Of a stretch of 36,253 nucleotides of DNA, positions 17,515 through 26,158 are shown in pieces; positions within the stretch are counted from its first letter, which is position 1; each line of letters opens with the position of its first letter. The DNA comes from an uncultured Clostridia bacterium. GTDB taxonomy: Bacteria > Bacillota > Clostridia > TANB77 > CAG-508. The stretch is from NCBI GenBank assembly GCA_947627595.1, contig CANQWQ010000015.1, positions 1-36,253 on the forward strand. Reading direction: 5' to 3'. Below the pieces are notes generated by a model, which was given only the letters and a program-made list of their open reading frames with translations, did no database searches and was not told the origin of the DNA. The position numbers and the translations under genes are program-made.

Positions 17515-18420
17515 TTATTTTAATTTAAATTTTTGATTTACAATTGAATCAGAATTTGTCCAGTCTTCTTTAACTTTAACCCATGTTCTAAGATTTACTT
17601 TACAATCAAACATTTTCTCTAAATCTTTTCTAGCAAAAGTTGAAATTTTTTTAAGCATTTCCCCACCTTTTCCAATTATAATTCCTTTATGTGATTCTCT
17701 AACACAATAAATATTTGCTTCAATATTATAAAATGGAAGACCTTTAGAAGTTTCTTTAGTTTCAAATTTTTGAACTTCAACAAAAATTCCATGTGGTACT
17801 TCTTCATTCAAAAGTTTTAAAGCTTTTTCACGAATAACCTCTTCTGCCATAGTTCTCATAGATTGATCTGTATATTCTTCATCATCATAATATTTTGGAC
17901 CTTCTGGAAGTAGTTTTTCTATTTCTTTAATAATCTCTTCTGTTCCATCATTTTTCAAAGCAGAAATAGGAATTATTGCTTTGAAATCATATTCTTTTCT
18001 GTATGTATCAATAATTTCTAAAATTTTCTCTTTTGGAATTAAATCAATTTTATTTATAACTAGAATTGTTGGCTTTTTAGCAAGCCTTATTTTATCTAAA
18101 ATTTCATCATTTTCTTTTGAAATCTCTTTTTCTGTTCCATCAATCAAAAATAATACACAATCAACTTCACCTATCATAGTATAAGCAGTATCAATCATTG
18201 TTTTACTTAATTTAGTTTTTCCTTTATGGATTCCAGGAGTATCTGTAACAATTATTTGAGAACTTTCTCTATTGATTATTGCTTTAATTGCAGTTCTAGT
18301 TGTTTGAGTTTTATATGTAGTTATTGCAACTTTTTCTCCTACTAAGCTATTTAAAAGTGTTGACTTTCCGCTATTTGTTTTTCCTATAAGACTAACAAAA
18401 CCTGACTTAAATTTTCCCAT
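17515..18420 (-). CDS. era: GTPase Era
   Basis: Era is an essential GTPase for 30S ribosome maturation that binds 16S rRNA. The 301-residue protein has G1 GKTNSGKS (13-20), G3 DTPG, G4 NKID and a C-terminal KH domain with GIIIGKGGEMLKKI. It starts at 18420, sharing one base with the ybeY stop codon (TAATG). One CGG occurs out of frame (AGC GGA). Confidence 0.97.
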   Translation of the reverse strand: MGKFKSGFVSLIGKTNSGKSTLLNSLVGEKVAITTYKTQTTRTAIKAIINRESSQIIVTDTPGIHKGKTKLSKTMIDTAYTMIGEVDCVLFLIDGTEKEISKENDEILDKIRLAKKPTILVINKIDLIPKEKILEIIDTYRKEYDFKAIIPISALKNDGTEEIIKEIEKLLPEGPKYYDDEEYTDQSMRTMAEEVIREKALKLLNEEVPHGIFVEVQKFETKETSKGLPFYNIEANIYCVRESHKGIIIGKGGEMLKKISTFARKDLEKMFDCKVNLRTWVKVKEDWTNSDSIVNQKFKLK

Positions 18421-18893
18421 TAACTTTCCTCTCTTTTTATATCTAAAATTGATAAGACATTTTCCTCTTTTTCGCGCATTACTTTTTTATCTTCTTCTTC
18501 CATATGATCATAACCCATTAAATGATAAAAACCATGAACAACCATATAACTTAACTCTCTTTCAAAACTATGACCATACTCAATTGCTTGTTCTTTAACT
18601 CTTTCAATTGAAATCATAATATCTCCAAGTGCTTCTGGATATTCACCAGTAATCTTTTCTATTTCATCTTTTTCAAACATTGGAAAAGAAAGCACATCAG
18701 TTTCTTTATCAATATTTCTATAAGTTTTATTAGTAACTCTAATATTTTCAGGGTTAGTTAAAATTACACTTAAATAAAGATTTTTATCTTTTAAATTTTC
18801 AACCTCAAAACATTTTGAAGCTACTTTTTCTATTAATTTAGAATATTCTTCGTTTTCTTCTATATCTAAAAATTCGATTTGAGCTACTTCCAT
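18420..18893 (-). CDS. ybeY: Endoribonuclease YbeY
   Basis: A zinc metalloprotein for 16S rRNA 3' processing and ribosome quality control. It carries the metal motif HGFYHLMGYDH near the C-terminus and DVLSFPMF in the middle. I chose ATG 18893, which has AGGAG seven bases upstream, over the in-frame ATG at 18914; this gives 157 residues (MEVAQIEFLDIEE). It is stop-start coupled to era. Confidence 0.93.
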   Translation of the reverse strand: MEVAQIEFLDIEENEEYSKLIEKVASKCFEVENLKDKNLYLSVILTNPENIRVTNKTYRNIDKETDVLSFPMFEKDEIEKITGEYPEALGDIMISIERVKEQAIEYGHSFERELSYMVVHGFYHLMGYDHMEEEDKKVMREKEENVLSILDIKREES

Positions 18894-18917
18894 TTTATTT
18901 CTCCTAAAATACAAATG

Positions 18918-18943
18918 AGGTATGTAAAAAAATCTACATACCT
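18918..18943. other. Hairpin in the ybeY leader
   Basis: AGGTATGTA and TACATACCT form a 9-bp stem with an 8-base A-rich loop, between the unknown 396-residue gene and the ybeY ribosome binding site. The T tail is weak, so it may be a partial terminator or an RNA processing or stability hairpin that lowers ybeY-era-recO expression. Confidence 0.5.
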
Positions 18944-18956
18944 TATTTTCTTATTA

Positions 18957-20147
18957 TTAAGCAGATTTTTTGAAATATCTAGCTTTTTCACCTGTTATTG
19001 CACTATCTTTCAAGTTTTTCATAACACCAAATTCAACAAGTTTTGATTTATAAAATTTTCTTAACTTTTTATTTTTATCTGTTGTATTTTCAACTTGACT
19101 AAGTTCTCTTTGTAAAGCAAGAATTTCTTTTTCTTCTGAATCTTTGCTATTGCTATATTTAGTCCAGAATTTTTTATATTTTTCTCTTTCTTCGCTATTT
19201 TCCCAATAAACTTTTGTTGATAATAATTTAACATTATAATCTTCAATAAGTTTAATTAACATTTTGTAAGCTTCTTCTCTTTTTTCTTCGTTTGTCATTG
19301 TAGCTATCAAAGATCTTAAATCTCTTAAAAGTTTATTATAACATTGCTCAGCAGCAACTAATGGTAAACTATGTGTAAATAAAACTCTACTTAATCCAAG
19401 CAATATCATATTTTTTTCAAGATATTCTTTTTCATCTAATTTTCCAATACTAAATCTTTCATATTCTTCATAGCCTTTTAGAATTGTAGTATAATTTTCA
19501 TTATCTTTATCAATTTCAAGTTTAATTGGAACTACTTTTTTTATATATTCTTCTAGAGTTTCAAAAATACTTTTATATAAATGAACTAAACCTGTTTCTT
19601 GATTTCTAATTCCATCTGCAAGTTTAATAGAATAATTTTTCAAAAGTCCTTTATAAAGGCCATCCATTTTTTCAACATATAAACCTTTATATTTATCAAT
19701 TAATTTATCTTTTCCATTTGATTTAAAATTTTCAAAGTCTAATTCTAATAAAAATTTTTGTTTTCTATATTTATATTCTAAATATTCTGTTTCTTTAAGA
19801 CGTACTATATTATAATAGTTTGATAAAGCATCTCTTTCAAAAACACTAGCAGAGCCGTTTTTAACCTTTTTATAAACAGTATCCATTATAAATTTATCAA
19901 TAGATTCTAGATATAAAGTATAGCTCTCTTCATAACGATTTAAGCTACTATCTTTTTTAGAAACATCATTTGATTTTTCGAATTTTTTATAATTATCATA
20001 ATATTTTATAACATTATTTCTTTTAATAGAAATTAGCATTCCATTTAAACCTATTTTTCCAGGTATAAGCAATTTGCTAATTGTATTTGAAATCTTGCTA
20101 AAAAACGTTGTATTAGGTTCTATAACTTTTAAGCTTCTTTCTTCCAT
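18957..20147 (-). CDS. Unknown helical protein in the yqfD-ybeY interval
   Basis: A 396-residue protein that I do not recognise. It is rich in Lys, Glu, Tyr and Leu and looks almost wholly alpha-helical, with no signal peptide; a modestly hydrophobic patch (NMILLGLSRVLFTHSLPLVAA) lies near 244-264. In most Firmicutes this position, between yqfD and ybeY, holds phoH; no PhoH P-loop is present here. The start at 20147 has GGAAGG upstream and is 18 bases after the yqfD stop, so it is co-transcribed with yqfC-yqfD. Context suggests a role linked to sporulation or ribosome assembly, but that is only guilt by association. No in-frame CGG. Confidence 0.7.
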   Translation of the reverse strand: MEERSLKVIEPNTTFFSKISNTISKLLIPGKIGLNGMLISIKRNNVIKYYDNYKKFEKSNDVSKKDSSLNRYEESYTLYLESIDKFIMDTVYKKVKNGSASVFERDALSNYYNIVRLKETEYLEYKYRKQKFLLELDFENFKSNGKDKLIDKYKGLYVEKMDGLYKGLLKNYSIKLADGIRNQETGLVHLYKSIFETLEEYIKKVVPIKLEIDKDNENYTTILKGYEEYERFSIGKLDEKEYLEKNMILLGLSRVLFTHSLPLVAAEQCYNKLLRDLRSLIATMTNEEKREEAYKMLIKLIEDYNVKLLSTKVYWENSEEREKYKKFWTKYSNSKDSEEKEILALQRELSQVENTTDKNKKLRKFYKSKLVEFGVMKNLKDSAITGEKARYFKKSA

Positions 20148-20165
20148 CAGTTCCCTTCCTTTCTT

Positions 20166-21355
20166 TTAACTAATGGCTTTAGGAATTCCAATATTTTCCT
20201 CATATATAATAGTAAGTCTTAATTTAAGACCACCTTCTGTAGCAGTAATTTCTGGTATTTCTTCAATAATTTTTTCTGAATCTATCTCATTTTCCTTAAG
20301 CAACTTAGTTTTTATTTTCTTTTGTAATTTTTCAGAAAGCTCTTCTTCTGTATATACCTTATATTTCAAATTTTTCTCTTTATATGTAACTTTTTTAAAT
20401 TCAATCGGCAGATAAAAATTTGAAAATAATTTCAGTTTTTTATTTGTCTCTATTGTATCATATTTTTTAAATTTTGGAAGTCTTTTATTAAAATTTATTT
20501 CAAAATTGTTAAATTTTATTCTAAAGTTGTTATAATTACCGCTCAGCGGGTTCATAATATTTTTGCTTAAATTTTTCTTCATCTTCTCCTATTACAGAAA
20601 TATTTGCAAAAACATCTCCGATTTGCAGCTACACTTCTAGGTTCTGTGTATTTTCCTTCTATAATATTACTAATTAAAATATCTCCTGATTTTATCATAT
20701 CTCCTTCTTTTACAATTGGCGTTCCATTTCTTGCAACAATTTTCGTAACTACTCCATCTTTTTTCGCAACAATATCACAAAGTTTTGTTTCATCAAAAAT
20801 TTCATCTTGTAAAACTGCTTTTTCTAAACTTACAATAACATTAGTTCCTTTTATTTTTATTCCACACCAAGAAATATTTTCGCCATTCATACAAATATCA
20901 TTTATCGTTTTTGATGTATTAATTTTAGAGATTAGCTTTCCTTCTTCTATTCCATTTCTATTTAAAATATTTATAATTTGAGTTTTATTAAATTCTCCGT
21001 CACAATTAATCTCTATATTCCAGACAAATCTAGTAAGTGAGAAAATTAAAATTGCAACTACCATAAAGGTAATTGCAAAAACTTTTCTCTTCTTATATCT
21101 ATTTATTATAAAAGGCAAGCCTCTTTTTCTAACTAATTTTACTTTACATTTTGAGTTTTTCGCTATTTTGCGAAGCTTGTAAAAATCACCTTTCATGATT
21201 CTTGCTTCAATTTCACCAGAAGAAATTCTATTTAATTTCCACAAAAAAATGGATTTTGCAAAACAAAAATTAATAAATCTTTCAGTAAAAAATCCACTAA
21301 CTCTAATATCTATATAGCCAAAAATATATAAATATAAAATTTTAAAAAGTTTCAT
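20166..21355 (-). CDS. yqfD: Sporulation protein YqfD, read through two CGG +1 sites
   Basis: YqfD (SpoIV-type membrane protein) is needed for sporulation in Firmicutes and is always paired with yqfC. The N-terminal half (about 1-90) holds DIRVSGFFTERFINFC and a transmembrane helix (VFAITFMVVAILIFSLTRFVW). CGG at codon 246 breaks SVAAN then GDVFANISVIG, and a second CGG at codon 272 breaks YYEPAE then GNYNNFRIKF. Both C bases must be skipped to reach the third frame, which runs to the end at 20166 for 395 residues, the expected length (about 400). After the first shift alone the ribosome would meet CGG TAA. Overlapping short frames would otherwise suggest two separate genes. Confidence 0.88.
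20539..20541 (-). other. In-frame CGG +1 frameshift site, yqfD codon 272
   Basis: The coding strand reads CCC GCT GAG C GGT AAT TAT. In the frame reached after the first yqfD shift, CGG is directly followed by TAA. Skipping C leads into the final 124-codon segment. Confidence 0.87.
20618..20620 (-). other. In-frame CGG +1 frameshift site, yqfD codon 246
   Basis: The coding strand reads GCT GCA AAT C GGA GAT GTT. The YqfD motif A-A-N-G-D-V is restored by skipping C. The unshifted frame stops 14 codons later at TGA. Confidence 0.9.
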
Positions 21356-21360
21356 TAATT

Positions 21361-21633
21361 TTAAACTTCTCCTTTTTCAAAATTAATATTTGATATAATT
21401 CCTTTAACCATTATATCTTCGCTATTTAGCTGTGTAAGTTTCATATTAAAGCCATTTATTATAACATTTCCAATATGAGTTTTTATTCTTACAAAAAATT
21501 CTTCATATTCTAAAATTCCCACAAAATTTTCTATAATAATTTCATCAAAACCTGATATAGTAATCTTTGGTAGATTGCTAGTTACTTCAACAGGCATTTC
21601 TAATAAATCTCCAACTTTTCTTCTCAATCCCAT
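21361..21633 (-). CDS. yqfC: Sporulation protein YqfC
   Basis: A 90-residue protein with the YqfC pattern: N-terminal RRKVGDLLEMPVEV, then LPKITISGFDEIIIENFVGILEYEEFFVRIKT and GFNMKLTQLNSEDIMVKGII. It sits five bases before yqfD, as in other spore-formers. AGGAG lies seven to eight bases before the ATG, directly after the hairpin at 21647-21677. Confidence 0.92.
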   Translation of the reverse strand: MGLRRKVGDLLEMPVEVTSNLPKITISGFDEIIIENFVGILEYEEFFVRIKTHIGNVIINGFNMKLTQLNSEDIMVKGIISNINFEKGEV

Positions 21634-21646
21634 AAAAAAACTCCTA

Positions 21647-21677
21647 AATAAATATAAATTCTTTATTTATATTTATT
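21647..21677 (-). other. AT-rich hairpin abutting the yqfC ribosome binding site
   Basis: AATAAATATAAA and TTTATATTTATT form a 12-bp stem with a 7-base loop. On the minus strand it is followed by TAGGAGTTTTTTT, so the same run holds the Shine-Dalgarno site and a terminator-like T tract. Possible attenuator or RNA stabiliser for the operon. Confidence 0.4.
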
Positions 21678-21697
21678 CAGGAAGTTTATAAATTATT

Positions 21698-22585
21698 CTA
21701 TTTTTTTAGTAATTTCCTTATTGGAATTTCAAATAAAAGTTCAAATCTTTTCCAGTAATTTAAAATAGTAAATAATATTTCTTGAGATCTCGTTATATTA
21801 TTATAATTTTTTTGATAATACATTTTGCTATTTTGTAATATTTTCATTTTATTAAAATAATTCATTGCCTTGCTTATACTTCTACTTTCGAAATGTTTGA
21901 AAGTTACAGTATTTAAGCTCATTTCAGATAAGCCTAATTTTTTCAATTTAGTAGCTAAAATATCTTCTTCATAAAACAAAAATACATTTTCATCAAAATA
22001 ATTTATTTGTTTAAATATATTAAATTTTATTACAAAAAATGCACCTGAAACACAATCAACTTCTAATTTTTCTTTTTTAAAATCTTCATCAAGATATTCA
22101 CTTTTTTTAAACAATTTGTAGAATAAAAGTTGATTTAATCTTGTAGAATTAATCATATCAATTTTAGGTGTTCTTAATTTCCAACTACATCTTCTAATTC
22201 TATTTCCATTTGAGTCTAACATAAGTGGTGCACAAACCGCTATTTTATTATTGTTTTCAAGTTCATTAAAACATTTTTCAAAAACATCTTCCTTAACTTC
22301 AACATCTGGGTTTGAAATTACAACATAATCATAGTTTTGATTTAAACTTTCTAAAAATCTTAAACCAAAATTATTTCCATAAGAATATCCACCGTTTTTA
22401 TCTGATTTTATAACATATACTTTGTCATTTTCTAGTTTTTTCAAATCTTCAAATTCGTTTTGGTTGCTAGAATTATTATCAACAACAATTATAGTATCTA
22501 AAACCTTGTAATCCTTGATTTCACTAACATATTTAATTGTATCTTTTTTTGAATTATAATTCAAAATTATTATAGCAGTTTTCAT
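21698..22585 (-). CDS. Family 2 glycosyltransferase
   Basis: A GT-A fold glycosyltransferase of about 295 residues resembling rhamnosyltransferases of cell-surface polysaccharide synthesis. It begins MKTAIIILNYNSKKDTIKYV, with VVDNNSSNQ and the metal-binding region VVISNPDVEVKED; EEDILATKLKKLG is the probable catalytic-base region. I chose ATG 22585, eight bases after AAAAGGA, rather than the TTG one codon earlier. It stands alone, divergent from mutS2. The sugar acceptor is unknown. Confidence 0.82.
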   Translation of the reverse strand: MKTAIIILNYNSKKDTIKYVSEIKDYKVLDTIIVVDNNSSNQNEFEDLKKLENDKVYVIKSDKNGGYSYGNNFGLRFLESLNQNYDYVVISNPDVEVKEDVFEKCFNELENNNKIAVCAPLMLDSNGNRIRRCSWKLRTPKIDMINSTRLNQLLFYKLFKKSEYLDEDFKKEKLEVDCVSGAFFVIKFNIFKQINYFDENVFLFYEEDILATKLKKLGLSEMSLNTVTFKHFESRSISKAMNYFNKMKILQNSKMYYQKNYNNITRSQEILFTILNYWKRFELLFEIPIRKLLKK

Positions 22586-22671
22586 CAAATTTTCCTTTTC
22601 TTAATTAAATCAAAAAAATTATATCATAGGAAAAAAATTTTTACAACATTTATTCAATTCTTAGAAAACTG

Positions 22672-22700
22672 TTGATTTCGTCTATTTTACGTGTTATACT
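22672..22700 (+). promoter_or_regulatory. Promoter giving a possibly leaderless mutS2 mRNA
   Basis: TTGATT (22672-22677) and TATACT (22695-22700) are 17 bases apart. The start ATG at 22708 is only seven bases past the -10 box, so transcription would begin at or next to the A of ATG. No Shine-Dalgarno sequence is present. Confidence 0.6.
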
Positions 22701-22707
22701 TATCTTT

Positions 22708-25036
22708 ATGGAAACAAAATATTTTAAAAAATTAGAATTTAATAAAATAAAAGAAATTTTGGAAAGTTTTTGTGTTACTTTTTTAGGAAAAAAACTTGCT
22801 TTAAATCTTTTACCTTTAACTTCTAAATCAGAAATTGAAAAAGCTGGAAATCAAACTTATGAAGCATCTACTCTACTTTATAGAAAAGGAAGTTTACCTA
22901 TTTCTGAAATCGAAGATATTACAAAATATTTAAAAATTTTAGAATCAAAAAATTCTTTAAGTAGTAAGGCTCTTTTAGATTTAGCAAATATCTTAAGAAC
23001 TTCTAAAAATCTTAAAAACTACTTTTTTAATGAAGAAATTGATATGAGTGAATTTTCTAATTTAAATGATACTTTTGAGAATTTGTATCTAAATATAAAT
23101 GTAGAAAATAAAATTTTTGGCTCTATTATTGATGAAAACACTATTTCAGATGATGCTTCATTAAATTTAAAAAAGATTAGAAGAAATATAAAAGATAAAG
23201 AACAAGAAATTAGAAACAAACTAAATTCTATGTTACATCAAAAATTTGTCCAAGAACCAATCGTTACTGTTAGAAATGATAGATTTGTAATTCCTGTAAA
23301 ATCAGAATATAAGTCTGATTGCAAAGGTTTTGTTCATGACATTTCAAGCTCAGGTTCTACTCTATTTATTGAACCTATTTCTGTTTTTGATTTAAACAAT
23401 AATATAAATGAGCTTAAAATTCAAGAGACAATTGAGATTCAAAAAATATTAGAAGAACTTTCTAAACTATTTTTTGATTTAACAAATGAACTTGAAAATG
23501 ATATGAATCTTATTGGATTAATTGATTTTATTTTTGCTAAACGGAAAATACGCAAATTCTATTGATGCTACAAAAGCTATTATTACTGATGAAAAAGAAA
23601 TTAATCTTATAAATGCTTGGCACCCACTTTTAGAAAAAGATAAAGCAGTTAAAAACAATATTTATATTGGAAAAGATTTTACATCTCTAATTATTACTGG
23701 TCCAAACACTGGTGGTAAAACTGTTGTCTTAAAAACTACTGGAATTATAGTTTTAATGGCAATGAGCGGATTAATGATTCCTGCTAAAGAAGGTTCAAGA
23801 GTTTTTATATTTGATAATGTTTTTGCAGATATTGGTGATGAACAAAGTATTCAAGAATCATTAAGCACATTTTCTTCACACATCAGCAATATTGCAAATA
23901 TTCTAAATAAATCAACTTCAAAAAGTTTAGTTTTATTAGATGAACTTGGTTCTGGAACAGATCCACACGAAGGTTCAAGTTTAGCAATCAGTATTTTGGA
24001 AGAATTACAAAAAAAGAATACTCTTACACTTTCAACAACACACTATTCTGAACTTAAAAATTTTGCAATAGTTACAGATGGTTTTGAAAATGCTTGTGTT
24101 GAATTTGATATTAAAAAGCTTATTCCAACATATAAATTACTAATAGGAATTCCTGGAACAAGTAATGCTTTTGCAATTTCAAAAAGGCTTGGAATTTCAG
24201 ATGAAATAATCTCTAGGGCAAAAGAAAATTTAAATGATACAGACATTCATATTGAAGATTTACTAAAAGAAATATATGAAAATAAAAGAATTATTGAAAA
24301 TGAAAAAGATAAAATAACTAAAAATTCTAAAGAACTTGAAAAACTTAAAATTGAAGCTGAAGAAAAATCTAAATCTCTTAAAGAAAAAGAAAATTCTATT
24401 ATTCTTGAAGCTAAAGAAAAAGCTGGTAAAATTCTTTTAGATGCTAAAGAAGATGTTGATAATCTTATAAAAGAAATAGAAAACTCAAATTCTTCAAAAC
24501 AAGCAAATGAGAAAAGAAAAGAATTTAATAAAAAGTTAGAAGAATTTTCTTCTTCACATACTGCTAAACCTCAAAAAGCAGTTAAAAAAGAAGATTTAAT
24601 GATTGGAAGCGAAGTTTATATTCCTAGAATTAATAAATCAGGTTCAGTTATCTCAATTTCACATGATAGCTGTATGGTTCAAATTGGAATAATGAAATCT
24701 TCTTTTAAATTTTCAGAATTAGAGCTAACAGAAAAAGTAGTTTCAAAAGAAGATAAACTTCGTTCAATAAAAAGAGAATTTAAGCCAGCTTCTATTTCTT
24801 CTGAATTAAACGTAATTGGTCAAAATGTTGACGAAGCTTGCTTTGTAATTGATAAATATTTAGATGATTGTTTCTTAAGTGGACTTATGACTGTTAGAAT
24901 TGTTCACGGAAAAGGAACTGGAAAACTTCGTCAAGGTGTTCAAGAATATTTAAAAACACACCCACATGTAAAATCATTTAGATTAGGAACTTATGGTGAA
25001 GGCGAAGCAGGAGTCACAGTTGTAGAACTAAAATAA
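22708..25036 (+). CDS. mutS2: Endonuclease MutS2, read through one CGG +1 site
   Basis: MutS2 is a MutS-family ATPase with a C-terminal Smr nuclease domain; in Firmicutes it acts on collided ribosomes and on recombination intermediates. METKYFKKLEFNKIKEILESF opens the protein. CGG at codon 279 (DFIFAK then GKYANSIDATKA) breaks the frame on the plus strand. Skipping C gives 775 residues, normal length, with Walker A GPNTGGKT, Walker B LVLLDELGSGTDP, a coiled coil and Smr motif VHGKGTGKLR. It is the only plus-strand gene with a site, showing that the extra C follows coding sense. I chose ATG 22708 over the upstream in-frame start. Confidence 0.92.
23542..23544 (+). other. In-frame CGG +1 frameshift site, mutS2 codon 279
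   Basis: The sequence reads TTT GCT AAA C GGA AAA TAC GCA. MutS2 proteins have D-x-x-x-A-K-A/G-K-Y-A here, recovered by skipping C. The unshifted frame stops at TGA after CGG AAA ATA CGC AAA TTC TAT. Confidence 0.92.
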
Positions 25037-25039
25037 AAA

Positions 25040-25068
25040 TGGGAAATGGGGACTGTCCCCTTTTCCCA
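25040..25068. repeat. 29-bp palindromic repeat, third copy
   Basis: TGGGAAATGGGGAC, central T, GTCCCCTTTTCCCA: 14-base arms with one mismatch. It lies four bases after the mutS2 stop codon, the same placement relative to a gene end as the copy at 9151-9179. Confidence 0.85.
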
Positions 25069-25071
25069 AAA

Positions 25072-25108
25072 TAAAAAATCCCTCAAGATACTTGAGGGAA
25101 ATTTTTTA
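25072..25108. terminator. Bidirectional terminator between mutS2 and lexA
   Basis: TCCCTCAAG ATA CTTGAGGGA (25079-25099) is flanked by six A on the left and six T on the right, so it can end both convergent genes. Confidence 0.9.
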
Positions 25109-25111
25109 TAT

Positions 25112-25771
25112 TTACATTTTTCTAAATACACCAATTACTTTTCCTAAAATCTCACATGTTGGAACTATAATTGGATCCATTGTAGAGTTCTCTGGTTGTA
25201 ATCTAATATGGTCTTTTTCTTTATAGAAAGTTTTTACAGTAGCTTCATCTTCAATTAAAGCAACTACTATTTCTCCATTTTCAGCTGTATTTTGACGTCT
25301 AACTAAAATATAATCTCCACTTAAAATTCCAGCCTCAATCATACTTTCGCCTCTAACTATTAACATAAAGCTTTCACTATTTCCAACGAAATCTAATGGA
25401 ATTGGGAAAGTATCTGTTATATTTTCAAAAGCTAAAATTGGAGCACCAGCAGTGATTTTTCCAATTACTGGAACATCAACCATTTCTTTTCCATTATAAA
25501 CTTCTTTTGATTGAGCAATTCCAGTTTGACCAGCCATTCCGCCTTTTAATAATTTTAAAGTTCTACCTTTTTGTTGTTCTTTTTTGATATAACCTTTTTC
25601 TTCAAGTTTAGCAATATATCCATGAACTGTAGCAGTTGATTTTAAACCAACAGCTTTTCCAATTTCTCTAACAGATGGTGGATATCCATTTGCCATAACT
25701 TCTTTTTCAATAAATTTTAATATAGATTTTTCTCTTCTATTTAAAGTATTTGGATCTTTTTTTCTTCCCAT
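25112..25771 (-). CDS. lexA: SOS repressor LexA
   Basis: A 219-residue repressor that self-cleaves when RecA is activated. The N-terminal winged helix-turn-helix ([21 protein letters not shown]) binds operators. The cleavage bond is Ala108-Gly109 (KITAGAPI), with Ser143 (RGESM) and Lys180 (ATVKTF) as catalytic dyad. It has its own promoter (25822-25850). The start ATG has GGGAG about eleven bases upstream. One CGG is out of frame (GGC GGA). Confidence 0.95.
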   Translation of the reverse strand: MGRKKDPNTLNRREKSILKFIEKEVMANGYPPSVREIGKAVGLKSTATVHGYIAKLEEKGYIKKEQQKGRTLKLLKGGMAGQTGIAQSKEVYNGKEMVDVPVIGKITAGAPILAFENITDTFPIPLDFVGNSESFMLIVRGESMIEAGILSGDYILVRRQNTAENGEIVVALIEDEATVKTFYKEKDHIRLQPENSTMDPIIVPTCEILGKVIGVFRKM

Positions 25772-25821
25772 TTTTCAATCACTCCCAAAAAATTTTTTCT
25801 CTTTATTTATTTGACGAGAAC

Positions 25822-25850
25822 ATCTTATCACAAAAAATTTGTTTTGTCAA
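25822..25850 (-). promoter_or_regulatory. Sigma-A promoter for lexA
   Basis: On the minus strand, TTGACA (25845-25850) and TAAGAT (25822-25827) are 17 bases apart. The adjacent GAACATCTTATC half-resembles a LexA box but lacks the second GTTC arm. Confidence 0.8.
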
Positions 25851-25877
25851 ACATTTTTTTGTTTTTTATTCAAAATT

Positions 25878-26150
25878 TTATATTAAACCCTTTGCAAACA
25901 TAGTTATTAGTATCATTATCTCGAGTACCAAAATAATGGGAAAGCCATATCTAAAATACCATTTTTGGGTTTTATGGCGAAACTTAAACATTGCAAAAGT
26001 TGTTCCAATTCCTCCACCTAAAAAAGTTATCATGAACAATGTCATTTCTGAAATTCTCCACTTATCTTTTTCAGCTTTATATTTGTCGAGCGCCATCGCT
26101 CCCACACCTATTAAATTAATTATTATCAAATATAAAACAAAATATTTCAT
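25878..26150 (-). CDS. DUF1294 family membrane protein
   Basis: A 90-residue protein with the DUF1294 pattern: an N-terminal helix, MALDKYKAEKDKWRISE, then LGGGIGTTFAMFKFRHKTQKWYF and a C-terminal helix. Function unknown. Its ribosome binding site AGAGGT lies in the last codons of polC, with eight bases between the genes, so it is the tail of the polC operon. Confidence 0.85.
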   Translation of the reverse strand: MKYFVLYLIIINLIGVGAMALDKYKAEKDKWRISEMTLFMITFLGGGIGTTFAMFKFRHKTQKWYFRYGFPIILVLEIMILITMFAKGLI

Positions 26151-26158
26151 ATTACCTC

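Noticed and set aside
20166-20582. Separate 138-residue gene after yqfD
   Set aside because: Its first codons overlap the yqfD frame, and it supplies exactly the missing C-terminal part of YqfD once two CGG shifts are applied.
25810-25830. LexA operator in the lexA promoter
   Set aside because: GAACATCTTATC matches only one half of a Firmicute LexA box; the second GTTC arm is missing.
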